Source: Pseudobacteriovorax antillogorgiicola (lineage in GTDB: Bacteria > Bdellovibrionota_B > Oligoflexia > Oligoflexales > RGVZ01). From it: a stretch of 8,474 nt of DNA. A model generated the notes under the pieces. The model did not search any database. It was given only the letters and a program-made list of their open reading frames with translations, and was not told the DNA's origin. This document shows positions 1 through 7,080 of this stretch, piece after piece. Positions within the stretch are counted from its first letter, which is position 1, and every line of letters begins with the position of its first letter. Position numbers and translations under genes: made by a program. The DNA lies in assembly GCA_945897695.1 (NCBI GenBank), contig CAMDGW010000097.1, positions 1 to 8,474 of the forward strand, given 5' to 3'.

Positions 1-928
1 AGGCTTTGTATAGCAAGCCTTCAGCGGCCTCAATGCGCATCGCCATCTCAGCAAGCTTGAATGCAACAGCTTGATGCTTACTAATCGACTGCCCAAAAGT
101 CTTACGCTCATTGGCATATTTAATCGTCATATCCAAAGCACCCTTAGCCAGACCTAGTCCCATTGCGCCAATCGACAGTCGTCCATTGTCTAGGGTTTCC
201 ATCATTATCTTAAATCCCTGTCCGATTTGACCTAGAATCTGGGACTCCGGAACCTCTAAGTTATCAAAATAAAGCTCACCAGTATTACTGGCCCGCCACA
301 TCATTTTATCCTTCATAGCACGCCGCGTAAGTCCCTTAGCGTTGGCATCAACAAGGAAACAACTAAGTTCAGCGCGACCATCTGGCCTACGACCAGTTAC
401 CGCCTGAACAGTAATTCCTTTCGTCAATTCGCACGCGCTGTTCGTGATCCAGATTTTGCTACCGTTGATGACCCAGCACTTCTTGGACTCATTCCAAACA
501 GCGTTAGTACGACTTGCCTGAGCGTCACTTCCCGCCTCCGGCTCCGTCAGCCCAAATCCCCAAAGCCCCTTACCAGTGCAAAGATCGGGCAAATATTTTT
601 TCTTCTGCTCCTCATTTCCATAATAGTATATGGGGGCCGCGCCGAGGCTATTGTGGGCTGCGATAGTTGCCGCCTGACTTCCGTCAACTTTCGCAAGCTC
701 CTCAACAACTGCAATGTAAGAGATATAATCCATCCCTTGCCCACCATACTTTGTTGGAACAACGGTACCGAATAGTCCTAACTCACCCATTTTTTGAGTC
801 AAAGGAATACTAAACTGCTCTTTTTCATCCAAATCCTTGGCAATAGGAGCAATTTCTGTCCTGGCAAAGTGACTAACCGTATCACGGAGTAGCTTCAATT
901 CTTCTGATTCACTATATTCATATGCCAT
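1..928 (-). CDS. acyl-CoA dehydrogenase, N-terminal ~309 residues (C-terminus beyond left edge)
   Basis: FAD-dependent acyl-CoA dehydrogenase, which in this family oxidises an acyl-CoA thioester to the trans-2-enoyl-CoA and passes electrons to electron-transfer flavoprotein in the cytoplasm. Visible in order: the all-alpha N-terminal domain (about residues 5-115); the flavin-contacting signature GLTEPEAGSDA (about 126-136); WITNSA (about 160-165); the middle beta domain, ending near LDNGR (about 246-250); and the start of the C-terminal helical domain with YANERKTFGQSISKHQ. Family members are usually about 380 residues, so roughly 70 are missing. The missing part includes the region that normally carries the catalytic glutamate, so activity and chain-length preference cannot be judged. 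The ATG at 926-928 has a good ribosome site (AGAGGGA, about 7 nt upstream) and lies 12 nt after the rsgA stop, so this is the fourth gene of the panC block. Short-, medium- and branched-chain substrates are all possible. Confidence 0.93.
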   Translation of the reverse strand, partial: MAYEYSESEELKLLRDTVSHFARTEIAPIAKDLDEKEQFSIPLTQKMGELGLFGTVVPTKYGGQGMDYISYIAVVEELAKVDGSQAATIAAHNSLGAAPIYYYGNEEQKKKYLPDLCTGKGLWGFGLTEPEAGSDAQASRTNAVWNESKKCWVINGSKIWITNSACELTKGITVQAVTGRRPDGRAELSCFLVDANAKGLTRRAMKDKMMWRASNTGELYFDNLEVPESQILGQIGQGFKIMMETLDNGRLSIGAMGLGLAKGALDMTIKYANERKTFGQSISKHQAVAFKLAEMAMRIEAAEGLLYKA

Positions 929-940
929 GAGCGTTCCCTC

Positions 941-2149
941 TTATTCCTGTTCCTCAAAATCAAAATCAATCTCAATGTCACGAACTCGACCCTCTCGACC
1001 TGTTGTACCCTGCAGAATTCCTCGATAAGACTGATAGCGCCTCAATGCAACCTCATTCCGCTCAACAGCATCTTTGACCGCACAACCAGGCTCATCCAAA
1101 TGGCGACAACCCTGATACTTACATTGGTCCATAAAAGCCCGGAGATCCAAAAACCCGTATACAAGATCCCTGTGCGAAAGCTCCTGTAATACAAAACTGC
1201 GGATTCCTGGCGTATCAATCACATACCCACCTGTGCCAAGCTTTATAAAGCTGGCATAAGACGTCGTGTGGCGTCCCTTATAAAAAATATCCTCGTTCTT
1301 TTCTACAGCTTGTACCAATTCAGGCTCAAACAGGTTTACAAGAGAACTCTTACCAACTCCGGAGTGGCCCGAGAGCATAGAGACCCGGCCCTTAAGTGAC
1401 ATTTTAAGCTCCTGAATGTCTATGTTCTTCTTGGCCGCTGGCGAATTTGCCTGAACACTGTACACCTGATAGCCCAAACTCCTGTAAATCTCGACATTTG
1501 CGGAACACTCAGCCTGAAACTCAGACTTTTCATGGGCCAATAGATCCTTCTTATTTAAAACAATGATCGGACGTATTCCCTGCAATTCGGCGAGAACCAA
1601 GTAGCGGTCTATAAGTCCCCACTTAACAGTTGGTCCCACATAGCTAGCCACGATCAAAAGCTGATCCACATTACTAGCTAACACGTGCTCCATACCCCTG
1701 CGATGAGGGTCTAGACGCTTGATCATATTTCTTCTAGGAGACAACAATTGCATGACGCACTGCGGGAGATCTGTCACCACACCTGCATTATCTTCGGTAG
1801 TACGCGTACAAAGAACTCGGTCTCCGACCACAATAAAATTTCTCTGTTCTCTTTTCGCCTGGAGAAATTTTCGTGCGATAGTTGCAAGCCATACGTCCCG
1901 GGTCTTGATCTGTCCCTCTTCTGGTTCAGGCGACACAAAAGCATACCTTTTATGCACTTCAACTACGCGTGCGGCGAATCCTTCTGGAAACTTCTCAAAC
2001 CACTTGATCTCTTCAACTTCAAACTCTTCTTCAAGCTGGGATGCTTTTGAAGATTTTTTTTCGCGCGGTTTCATCTTCGAGACCCGGTCATAAGACTCGT
2101 CATCGTCTTCAAACTGCCGCCAATTTCCGCCCTTACGACGCAAAATCAA
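941..2149 (-). CDS. rsgA: ribosome small subunit-dependent GTPase A (RsgA/YjeQ)
   Basis: Circularly permuted GTPase that binds the 30S subunit late in assembly and couples GTP hydrolysis to maturation or release. The permuted motif order is plain: G4 NKKD (199-202) comes before G1 GHSGVGKS (261-268), then GRHTT (292-296) and G3 DTPG (312-315). An OB-fold-like segment precedes the GTPase domain (about 58-135). The zinc finger follows, with Cys343, Cys348, His350 and Cys356 in a CX4CXHX5C pattern. The length of 402 is longer than the roughly 300-350 typical of the family. The excess is a charged N-terminal tail (about 1-55: Arg/Lys patches then Asp/Glu runs) and an acidic C-terminal tail. The start is TTG at 2147-2149, overlapping the plsB stop as TTGA. 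A second TTG two codons in sits about 9 nt after AAGG and is an equally good start. The first ATG, at residue 26, lacks a ribosome site. Confidence 0.96.
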   Translation of the reverse strand: MILRRKGGNWRQFEDDDESYDRVSKMKPREKKSSKASQLEEEFEVEEIKWFEKFPEGFAARVVEVHKRYAFVSPEPEEGQIKTRDVWLATIARKFLQAKREQRNFIVVGDRVLCTRTTEDNAGVVTDLPQCVMQLLSPRRNMIKRLDPHRRGMEHVLASNVDQLLIVASYVGPTVKWGLIDRYLVLAELQGIRPIIVLNKKDLLAHEKSEFQAECSANVEIYRSLGYQVYSVQANSPAAKKNIDIQELKMSLKGRVSMLSGHSGVGKSSLVNLFEPELVQAVEKNEDIFYKGRHTTSYASFIKLGTGGYVIDTPGIRSFVLQELSHRDLVYGFLDLRAFMDQCKYQGCRHLDEPGCAVKDAVERNEVALRRYQSYRGILQGTTGREGRVRDIEIDFDFEEQE

Positions 2150-4614
2150 AGACCTTTCATGCGTGATAAATTCTGGCGTATATCAAGACTGAGTAACGCT
2201 GAGGAAACCTCAATACTTTCAGAAAACTTATCCGTTAGTCGCCAAGTTTTCTCATCAACTCGCTCAATCATTCGATGCTCTGCGAGCTGGTCCAGAATGG
2301 AAGTAAATACCTGCGCACTTGGAAGCTCTAGCTCAGTCGCACCGGTCAACAAACTAATCCGCTGTGCCATCATAACGCAGCGTTTTTGAAAGTCATCCAT
2401 TCCAAATACCGCATTTGATCCGTATTGACTAAGTAGCTGAGATGCCAGGGCAAACCTCTCCATAGACGCACCAACAACCAAACCTAAAGTTCTAAGTATA
2501 TTGAATTCAATACTCGTCATTTCGGGTCTTATTAATGAGCCGTCCTGCGCGCGAGCGAGAAGCTTTATATCAAGCATCGTCTTAATATAGGCTGAGACGA
2601 CACTTTCAATTTCAGACTCCTCCCAGTGTAAGAAAAATTCTTTTTTGAGGATCAGATAGAACATCTTTATACCGTGCAAAATGACTTTTTCTTCTATCGA
2701 GTCATTATGTTGAAGAAAGTAGGCGATCACAGATGGGATAGTAAAGAGATGGGCTATATTATTACGGTAATAAACAATGTAACTAGCCTGAGGTTCGATA
2801 GCGTGAATCACGTCGCCACCAGGATGAGAAAAGCGCGAAAGCTTCCCGTATTCCTCAGCATTTTCAACGACCGTCTTAGCGGATACGTCAGGCAGCCGAG
2901 CATCTGGGGAGTAGGGCATCAACTTAAAAAGCTGCTGGAACTTTTCAATATAGGCGATCAGCTCTTCCTCTGGGAGAGCTCGCTGCCTGGTCGCGAGTAG
3001 TATAAGCGACACTAATGCCACCGAACCGGCTATGGCTGCCTCATTAATTCTGACCATAACATTTTGGGCAACACCTTGGACTAAAGGATTCAACCATGTT
3101 GGTTTTGAATCGAGACCGTATGTTTGATCGGCCCACCCAGGCTGATGACGATCAAGATAAGCACGAAGATCTAACGGCTCTGCAAAACCTATATATGCAT
3201 GACCATGGGAGGACTTAAGTGCCTTCCGACCCTGTACTAATTGCCCAACGCTTTCTGCCTTCTTTTTGGATCCGGCGAGCTCTTTGCGATATGTTTTCAC
3301 TTCAGCAACACGGTCATAAGAAAAATAAACTGGAACGAAAAAAATAGGTCTATCGTGATTGCGCAAAAAACTACTTACAACCATCGCCACCATTCCCGTT
3401 TTCGGCTGAAGTAGCTTGCCGGTGCGGCTTCGCCCCCCCTCCAAAAAGAACTGCACGGGATAGCCTTTATGCAAAAGGAAAGCCACGTACTCAGTGAAGG
3501 CTACTGAGTAAAGTCTGTTATTATTGAATGTTCGCCGGATGTAAAAAGCACCAAGTCGTCGGAGAAAACTCCCAACTGGCCAAAAGTTCAAATTTATTCC
3601 AGCTGCCACATGAGGGGTCAGTATGCGCTGATCGTAGAGAACATAATTTAACAGTAGATAATCCATATGAGAACGATGACAAGGCACGTAAACCACTTCA
3701 GCATTTGCCGGCAAATTGCGGACACGCTCAATATGTTCGACCCGTACGCCACTATATATTTTTGTCCAAAGACGTTTAAGCAAAACCGATGTCCCTGATA
3801 TCACCTCGGGAGAGACTTCTGCTGCGATTTCCGAAATGTACTCCTTGGCAAGACGCTCAGCGCGCACACGAGGAATATTCTTTTTACGGCATTCATCATC
3901 GATCGCAGTACGTAATCCCTTGCCCCGAATCAAGGTTTCAATCACTCGACTTCGGCTAACAAGACCAGGACCAAGCACTGCGGCACGCAATGTTTGAAAG
4001 TGAACGCGTACCACCCTGGTTAACTTACGGGCTGTTTGTTCAATACCTTGTGAGGCCGTCAGCTGCTCCCGAAGCAAAATCGGCTTGGAGAAATTCACTG
4101 CAACTGATTTGCCCTGAGCCAAAACAATTAAAAGTTTCTGAAGAAATCCCGCTCGGTCGTCATCCGGAAAAAAAAGTTTGAAGACACTAGGCTCACTTCG
4201 ATTAGGTGCACGCCCCCAAAACACACTAACTGGTACCATCTGTACATCAAAACCATCTTCCATCTGAGCTCTACGAAGCAGCTTAAAAAATGGAGAAGGA
4301 GGCTCATTGCGGTAAGCTCCATATGTTCTGAGAATTCCAACATGACTCAGGTATATGCTGGCTGCATCCTTCCGAGCACCCAACTCATCGATACTGGCCA
4401 AAGGCCTCGGAAGACCTTTTTTCTGGCAAAAAATATCCAGAACGAGAAAATCAAAAATCGTATTTGACTTGAGCACGTAACAGATAGGCCTATTGGGATC
4501 CACGCCAAGGTCTGCAAGAATATCCTCATCCGGAACAAGCTTCGCCCGCACCCATCCCTCTAGGAAGGATCTAAGCCATCCAAACCAATTTAGTCTTGAT
4601 TGACCAGCTGCCAT
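2146..4614 (-). CDS. plsB: glycerol-3-phosphate 1-O-acyltransferase PlsB
   Basis: Inner-membrane enzyme that transfers an acyl chain from acyl-ACP or acyl-CoA to position 1 of glycerol-3-phosphate, the first step of phospholipid synthesis. From the ATG at 4612-4614 the protein has 822 residues, close to the 807 of E. coli PlsB. The acyltransferase core shows the HX4D motif HRSHMD (about 313-318), the block around PVGSFLRRLGAFYIRR (about 346-361), the glycerol-phosphate-binding block FFLEGGRSRTGK (about 389-400) and VPVYFSYDRV (about 427-436). A hydrophobic segment, AGSVALVSLILLA (about 529-541), may be membrane-associated. A further in-frame TTG start at 4633-4635 would add seven residues and overlap panC by 11 nt. 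I prefer the ATG because GAGG lies 8 nt before it and the TTG has no ribosome site. The gap to the panC stop is then 10 nt. The long form makes it PlsB rather than the small PlsY or PlsC enzymes. Confidence 0.96.
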   Translation of the reverse strand: MAAGQSRLNWFGWLRSFLEGWVRAKLVPDEDILADLGVDPNRPICYVLKSNTIFDFLVLDIFCQKKGLPRPLASIDELGARKDAASIYLSHVGILRTYGAYRNEPPSPFFKLLRRAQMEDGFDVQMVPVSVFWGRAPNRSEPSVFKLFFPDDDRAGFLQKLLIVLAQGKSVAVNFSKPILLREQLTASQGIEQTARKLTRVVRVHFQTLRAAVLGPGLVSRSRVIETLIRGKGLRTAIDDECRKKNIPRVRAERLAKEYISEIAAEVSPEVISGTSVLLKRLWTKIYSGVRVEHIERVRNLPANAEVVYVPCHRSHMDYLLLNYVLYDQRILTPHVAAGINLNFWPVGSFLRRLGAFYIRRTFNNNRLYSVAFTEYVAFLLHKGYPVQFFLEGGRSRTGKLLQPKTGMVAMVVSSFLRNHDRPIFFVPVYFSYDRVAEVKTYRKELAGSKKKAESVGQLVQGRKALKSSHGHAYIGFAEPLDLRAYLDRHQPGWADQTYGLDSKPTWLNPLVQGVAQNVMVRINEAAIAGSVALVSLILLATRQRALPEEELIAYIEKFQQLFKLMPYSPDARLPDVSAKTVVENAEEYGKLSRFSHPGGDVIHAIEPQASYIVYYRNNIAHLFTIPSVIAYFLQHNDSIEEKVILHGIKMFYLILKKEFFLHWEESEIESVVSAYIKTMLDIKLLARAQDGSLIRPEMTSIEFNILRTLGLVVGASMERFALASQLLSQYGSNAVFGMDDFQKRCVMMAQRISLLTGATELELPSAQVFTSILDQLAEHRMIERVDEKTWRLTDKFSESIEVSSALLSLDIRQNLSRMKGL

Positions 4615-4624
4615 CAGTTCGCCC

Positions 4625-5500
4625 TCAGAACTCAAGGTTGTCGATCAAGCGAACATCACCAAATAAAACTGCAACGATCATCACAAGATTTTTATCTGCC
4701 ACCTGACCTATTGCAGGCTCCAAACTAAAACAATCAACGATCTCAGCGTACTGTATGGTCATCCTTGGACATCTGGAAATACTATCAGAGAAAGCCGCAA
4801 GGAGCTTGCCCCTTGAACGCTCTCCCCCCTGCCAAGCAGCGCGAGCAGCCGAGAGTCCCTTGTAAATCAAAGTGGATTCTTCCCGCTCCTCAGCACTCAT
4901 GTAGCGATTGCGACTACTCATTGCCAGACCGTCTTTTTCGCGAACTGTATCACAGCCCCTGATCTCTAGAGGCAACTCAAGATCAAGCGCCATCCGCTCA
5001 ATCAATCGCCACTGCTGGTAGTCTTTTTTCCCGAACAACGCGAGGTCAGGACTCACGATATTCAAAAGTTTCAAAACAACTGTCAGCACTCCATCAAAAT
5101 GACCCGGTCTGAACTTTCCGCAGAGACCATGAGACATTTTTTTGTTGATAACAGACGTTTGGAAACCGATAGGGTAAATCTCGGCAGCGGCTGGCGCAAA
5201 AACCACATCGGCACCCACTATCTTCAATTTCTCAACATCATCTTTCAGGGTTCTGGGATAGCGCGCAAAATCTTCTGTTGGTCCAAACTGAAGCGGATTT
5301 ACAAATATGCTGACGATTACACGCGCCCCTTCCGCTCTCGCCAGCAGCACCAATGACAAATGGCCATCATGCAGCGCGCCCATGGTCGGAACAAACGCAA
5401 CCTTCTCGCCGGCAGCTCGCCAACGCGCCACTGTGCTTCGCAATTCCGCGATATTAAGAATGGTATCCGGCGCCAAATTTAAATTCCTAAATGAAAGCAC
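4625..5500 (-). CDS. panC: pantothenate synthetase (pantoate--beta-alanine ligase)
   Basis: Cytoplasmic enzyme that condenses pantoate with beta-alanine using ATP, through a pantoyl-adenylate, to make pantothenate for CoA and ACP synthesis. The family blocks are all present: PTMGALHDGH (38-47, with the nucleotide-binding HxxH pair His44 and His47), VNPLQFGPTED (68-78), RPGHFDGV (131-138), FGKKDYQQ (156-163) and REKDGLAMSSRN (187-198, KMSKS-like region). The length of 291 is normal. The chosen start is GTG at 5498-5500. It gives about 10 residues more than E. coli PanC, and no clear ribosome-binding sequence precedes it, so the exact start is the weakest part of this call. First gene of the block panC-plsB-rsgA-acyl-CoA dehydrogenase. 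Only 57 nt separate its start from a strong terminator in the same orientation, so either a promoter lies within 5501-5557 or the operon is reached by read-through. Confidence 0.96.
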   Translation of the reverse strand: MLSFRNLNLAPDTILNIAELRSTVARWRAAGEKVAFVPTMGALHDGHLSLVLLARAEGARVIVSIFVNPLQFGPTEDFARYPRTLKDDVEKLKIVGADVVFAPAAAEIYPIGFQTSVINKKMSHGLCGKFRPGHFDGVLTVVLKLLNIVSPDLALFGKKDYQQWRLIERMALDLELPLEIRGCDTVREKDGLAMSSRNRYMSAEEREESTLIYKGLSAARAAWQGGERSRGKLLAAFSDSISRCPRMTIQYAEIVDCFSLEPAIGQVADKNLVMIVAVLFGDVRLIDNLEF

Positions 5501-5557
5501 ATTAATCAGTGCGATCTAGGTATGATGGCAAATTCCCTTGATTATTCAATAGAATAG

Positions 5558-5586
5558 AAAAAAAAATCGCCCGAACTCGGGCGATT
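5558..5586 (-). terminator. strong intrinsic terminator pointing left, just upstream of panC
   Basis: Read on the minus strand, a perfect 9-bp stem (AATCGCCCG, loop AGTT, CGGGCGATT) ends in a run of nine T, the first two of which also close the stem. The arms are 5565-5573 and 5578-5586, and the T run is complementary to 5558-5566. It would end transcripts coming from the rodZ-like gene or from the structured region between them. On the plus strand the same hairpin is followed by a weaker T-rich stretch, TTGTTTC, so it might work in both directions, although no plus-strand gene ends here. Confidence 0.9.
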
Positions 5587-5623
5587 GTTTCATTTGGAGA
5601 TCCGATAGGTGAGAAGATTATAT

Positions 5624-5642
5624 AATTGCCCTCCTGGCAATT
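5624..5642. repeat. perfect inverted repeat, 7-bp arms
   Basis: AATTGCC at 5624-5630 and GGCAATT at 5636-5642 are separated by CTCCT. As minus-strand RNA this is a stable local hairpin inside the candidate structured RNA. It competes with a longer-range pairing of the same bases to 5806-5825. Confidence 0.75.
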
Positions 5643-5667
5643 CGGCCCATCCTAGGCCCACACAATT

Positions 5668-5691
5668 GAAGTGAACAGCCTGTTCAACTTC
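5668..5691. repeat. long inverted repeat with TGAACA/TGTTCA core
   Basis: GAAGT-GAACA, loop GCC, TGTTC-a-ACTTC: ten paired positions with a single bulged A (5686 on the plus strand). The core TGAACAGCCTGTTCA (5672-5686) is a perfect palindrome around a 3-nt centre. Its position inside a non-coding, hairpin-rich stretch favours an RNA hairpin, but a protein-binding palindrome is also possible. Confidence 0.75.
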
Positions 5692-5859
5692 CTCCATCTC
5701 CGTAAGGGCCCCGACGCTCGCAGCGCTTGACCCATCCCATCAGGATACCGCGTAAGCCTCGTGACTTACATGAAGGGATTCGGAGCCAGTCAGAAAAACT
5801 TTAGCGGCCAGGTCCCAAGGGGCAAGGCGGCATCTTATGCACACTGCAAATATCAATTA

Positions 5860-7080
5860 TTATTGAGGAAAGTCTTCCAAGGAAGCTTTTGCCTGAAGGT
5901 GAATCCGGCGTTTGCGCCCCTTGTTCCCAAGAATCCCCAAAGACTTTCCGTTGTATATAACATCCACCATGCTTGCATCGCCCAGGTAGATCTCCGCACG
6001 ATCATTAAACGTGAATCGATAAGAGTCCGGAGTAAATCTGTTACGCTCTAGTTTTTTACCATCGATGGTTAATTTAATGTCAACATCACCTGAAACCTTC
6101 ACCTCAAGGATCTGTTCAAAGGCCGCCCCTGGAGCTGATGCCATGTAAAGAGGGTTATCGTTGTCAGACGCAATTGATCGTCCAGCGTCAACGGGTGCCG
6201 CTGCTGAGGCTGAAGCAGCTACAGCTATAACTTTCATCGCGTCAGCATTTTTATTTTGAACGTTCAAATCGGTACCGGATGCCTGTGCATCAGAACTCGT
6301 GATGGCGGTAGTTACATTTGAACCGTCAGGCGTCAGATTTTCCTGCTCAAGGGTCAAAATCTCCGAGGAAGAGCTCCCGTCCGAAGCCTTTTCCGTAGCA
6401 GCGGAAAACTGAGCTGTTGCCACTGGCTTCGTTGCTAAGCGTGCTTTGTGCAGAGTTCCAGCAGCCCAACGCCCAAAGACCAGCCCTACAAAAACTGTGG
6501 CAAAGCCAGCCAAAATCCAAAGTCGAATCTGCGGGCTAACAATACTATGTACAATCCAAGCGGGCATCTTTACACGCAAACGCTTGGTGTTGGATTTATT
6601 TGATGCAGGGAGGCGTGGCTTTTCTCCGACCTGAGGAAAATCATTGGTCATAAGCCTCTGAGATACCGAAGATAATACATTTACAGGTTCTGCGATACGC
6701 GCCTGGACGGTTTTGGTTTTGTGGGGCTCCATCTGTAGATTCGACTTCTGACTATTAGAATTATCAGCTGCCGGTGCAATGACAGCACTTCCCCAGCATG
6801 CGTCATAGAGTCTGAGACCTTCGATCGTGTCCGTTCTCAAAAGCCTTGTGATGTTCTTAATAAATCCACGTCCGAAAACTTTCCCTGGCAAACCTTCTAA
6901 GTTGCCGGATTCTAGGCTCAAAATATAATTCTTGCTAATCCGTGTTTCCTGGGACACGGCCTCTATGGAAAGTCCAGAGCGCTCTCGTGCGTGACGCAGC
7001 CATGTTGCCAAATCCCCACGAGCTACCTCTTGATTGGAGATGGATGCGGCAGAGCCGGAATTCGGGGAGACATCTGTCAT
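5860..7080 (-). CDS. rodZ: RodZ-like protein: cytoplasmic HTH, one membrane segment, periplasmic C-terminal domain
   Basis: Bitopic inner-membrane protein of the RodZ type. In this family the cytoplasmic helix-turn-helix domain binds MreB and helps keep rod shape. Visible order: a Cro/HTH_25-like domain (about 22-92) with LRHARERSGLSIEAVSQETRISKNYILSLE split over two helices and the characteristic LPGKVFGRGFIKN; a Ser/Asn-rich linker with a basic stretch (about 163-172); one transmembrane segment (about 186-208, RLWILAGFATVFVGLVFGRW); a long Ala/Ser/Thr-rich periplasmic linker (about 210-320); and a beta-rich C-terminal domain resembling DUF4115 (about 322-396) with DIKLTIDGKKL and VDVIYNGKSLGILGNKG. 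The length of 406 is somewhat longer than E. coli RodZ, mostly in the linkers. The ATG at 7078-7080 has GGGAG 9 nt upstream. It is divergent from the TPR lipoprotein gene. A DNA-binding role is possible but less usual for this layout. Confidence 0.87.
   Translation of the reverse strand: MTDVSPNSGSAASISNQEVARGDLATWLRHARERSGLSIEAVSQETRISKNYILSLESGNLEGLPGKVFGRGFIKNITRLLRTDTIEGLRLYDACWGSAVIAPAADNSNSQKSNLQMEPHKTKTVQARIAEPVNVLSSVSQRLMTNDFPQVGEKPRLPASNKSNTKRLRVKMPAWIVHSIVSPQIRLWILAGFATVFVGLVFGRWAAGTLHKARLATKPVATAQFSAATEKASDGSSSSEILTLEQENLTPDGSNVTTAITSSDAQASGTDLNVQNKNADAMKVIAVAASASAAAPVDAGRSIASDNDNPLYMASAPGAAFEQILEVKVSGDVDIKLTIDGKKLERNRFTPDSYRFTFNDRAEIYLGDASMVDVIYNGKSLGILGNKGRKRRIHLQAKASLEDFPQ

Larger units (their letters stand above)
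5558..5845 (-). ncRNA. candidate structured RNA (small RNA, 3' UTR element or panC leader), family not recognised
   Basis: No convincing reading frame lies between the panC start and the rodZ-like stop, yet the stretch is unusually GC-rich (about 65% in 5701-5760) and packed with hairpins in minus-strand sense. I see: GUAAGUC/GGCUUAC with loop ACGA (5752-5769); a helix CCUUCAU/AUGGAGG (5770-5776 with 5691-5697) that directly abuts it; a bulged 10-bp hairpin (5668-5691); GCGCU/AGCGU with a 3-nt loop (5714-5726); AUCC/GGAU (5734-5746); and AAUUGCC/GGCAAUU with a 5-nt loop (5624-5642). A longer closing helix may join 5806-5825 to 5645-5658. It ends in the intrinsic terminator. The 5' end is uncertain: TAAGAT (5831-5836 on the complement) might be a -10 element, but no good -35 precedes it. 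No match to 6S, tmRNA, RNase P, SRP RNA or the riboswitch cores I know. Confidence 0.5.

Noticed and set aside
547..762. 71-codon minus-strand frame
   Set aside because: It lies out of frame inside the acyl-CoA dehydrogenase gene, whose continuous, motif-bearing frame explains this DNA.
1719..2093. Plus-strand frames of 100-124 codons opposite rsgA
   Set aside because: Antisense shadows of the well-supported rsgA frame. No family features and no ribosome sites.
2674..4181. Several plus-strand frames of 63-108 codons opposite plsB
   Set aside because: Antisense shadows. The plsB frame is continuous and carries every acyltransferase motif.
5619..5628. ATTATATAAT as a promoter -10 element
   Set aside because: No -35 hexamer at workable spacing on either strand. 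Leftwards it would fire straight into the terminator, and rightwards it would run antisense into the rodZ-like gene.
5558..5845. Identity of the structured region as 6S RNA, tmRNA, SRP RNA or a known riboswitch
   Set aside because: No tRNA-like ends or tag frame (tmRNA), no GGUCAGGUCCGGAAGG-type loop (SRP), no B12, TPP, FMN, SAM, c-di-GMP or THF core that I can see, and the branching is not the single long duplex of 6S RNA.
5865..5874. GAGGAAAGTC on the plus strand, resembling a conserved RNase P RNA element
   Set aside because: It is antisense to the last codons of the rodZ-like gene, and none of the other RNase P RNA conserved blocks are nearby.
5761..6051. 96-codon plus-strand frame spanning the structured region and the 3' end of the rodZ-like gene
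   Set aside because: GTG start, no ribosome site, no recognisable domain, and mostly antisense to the conserved C-terminal domain of the rodZ-like gene.
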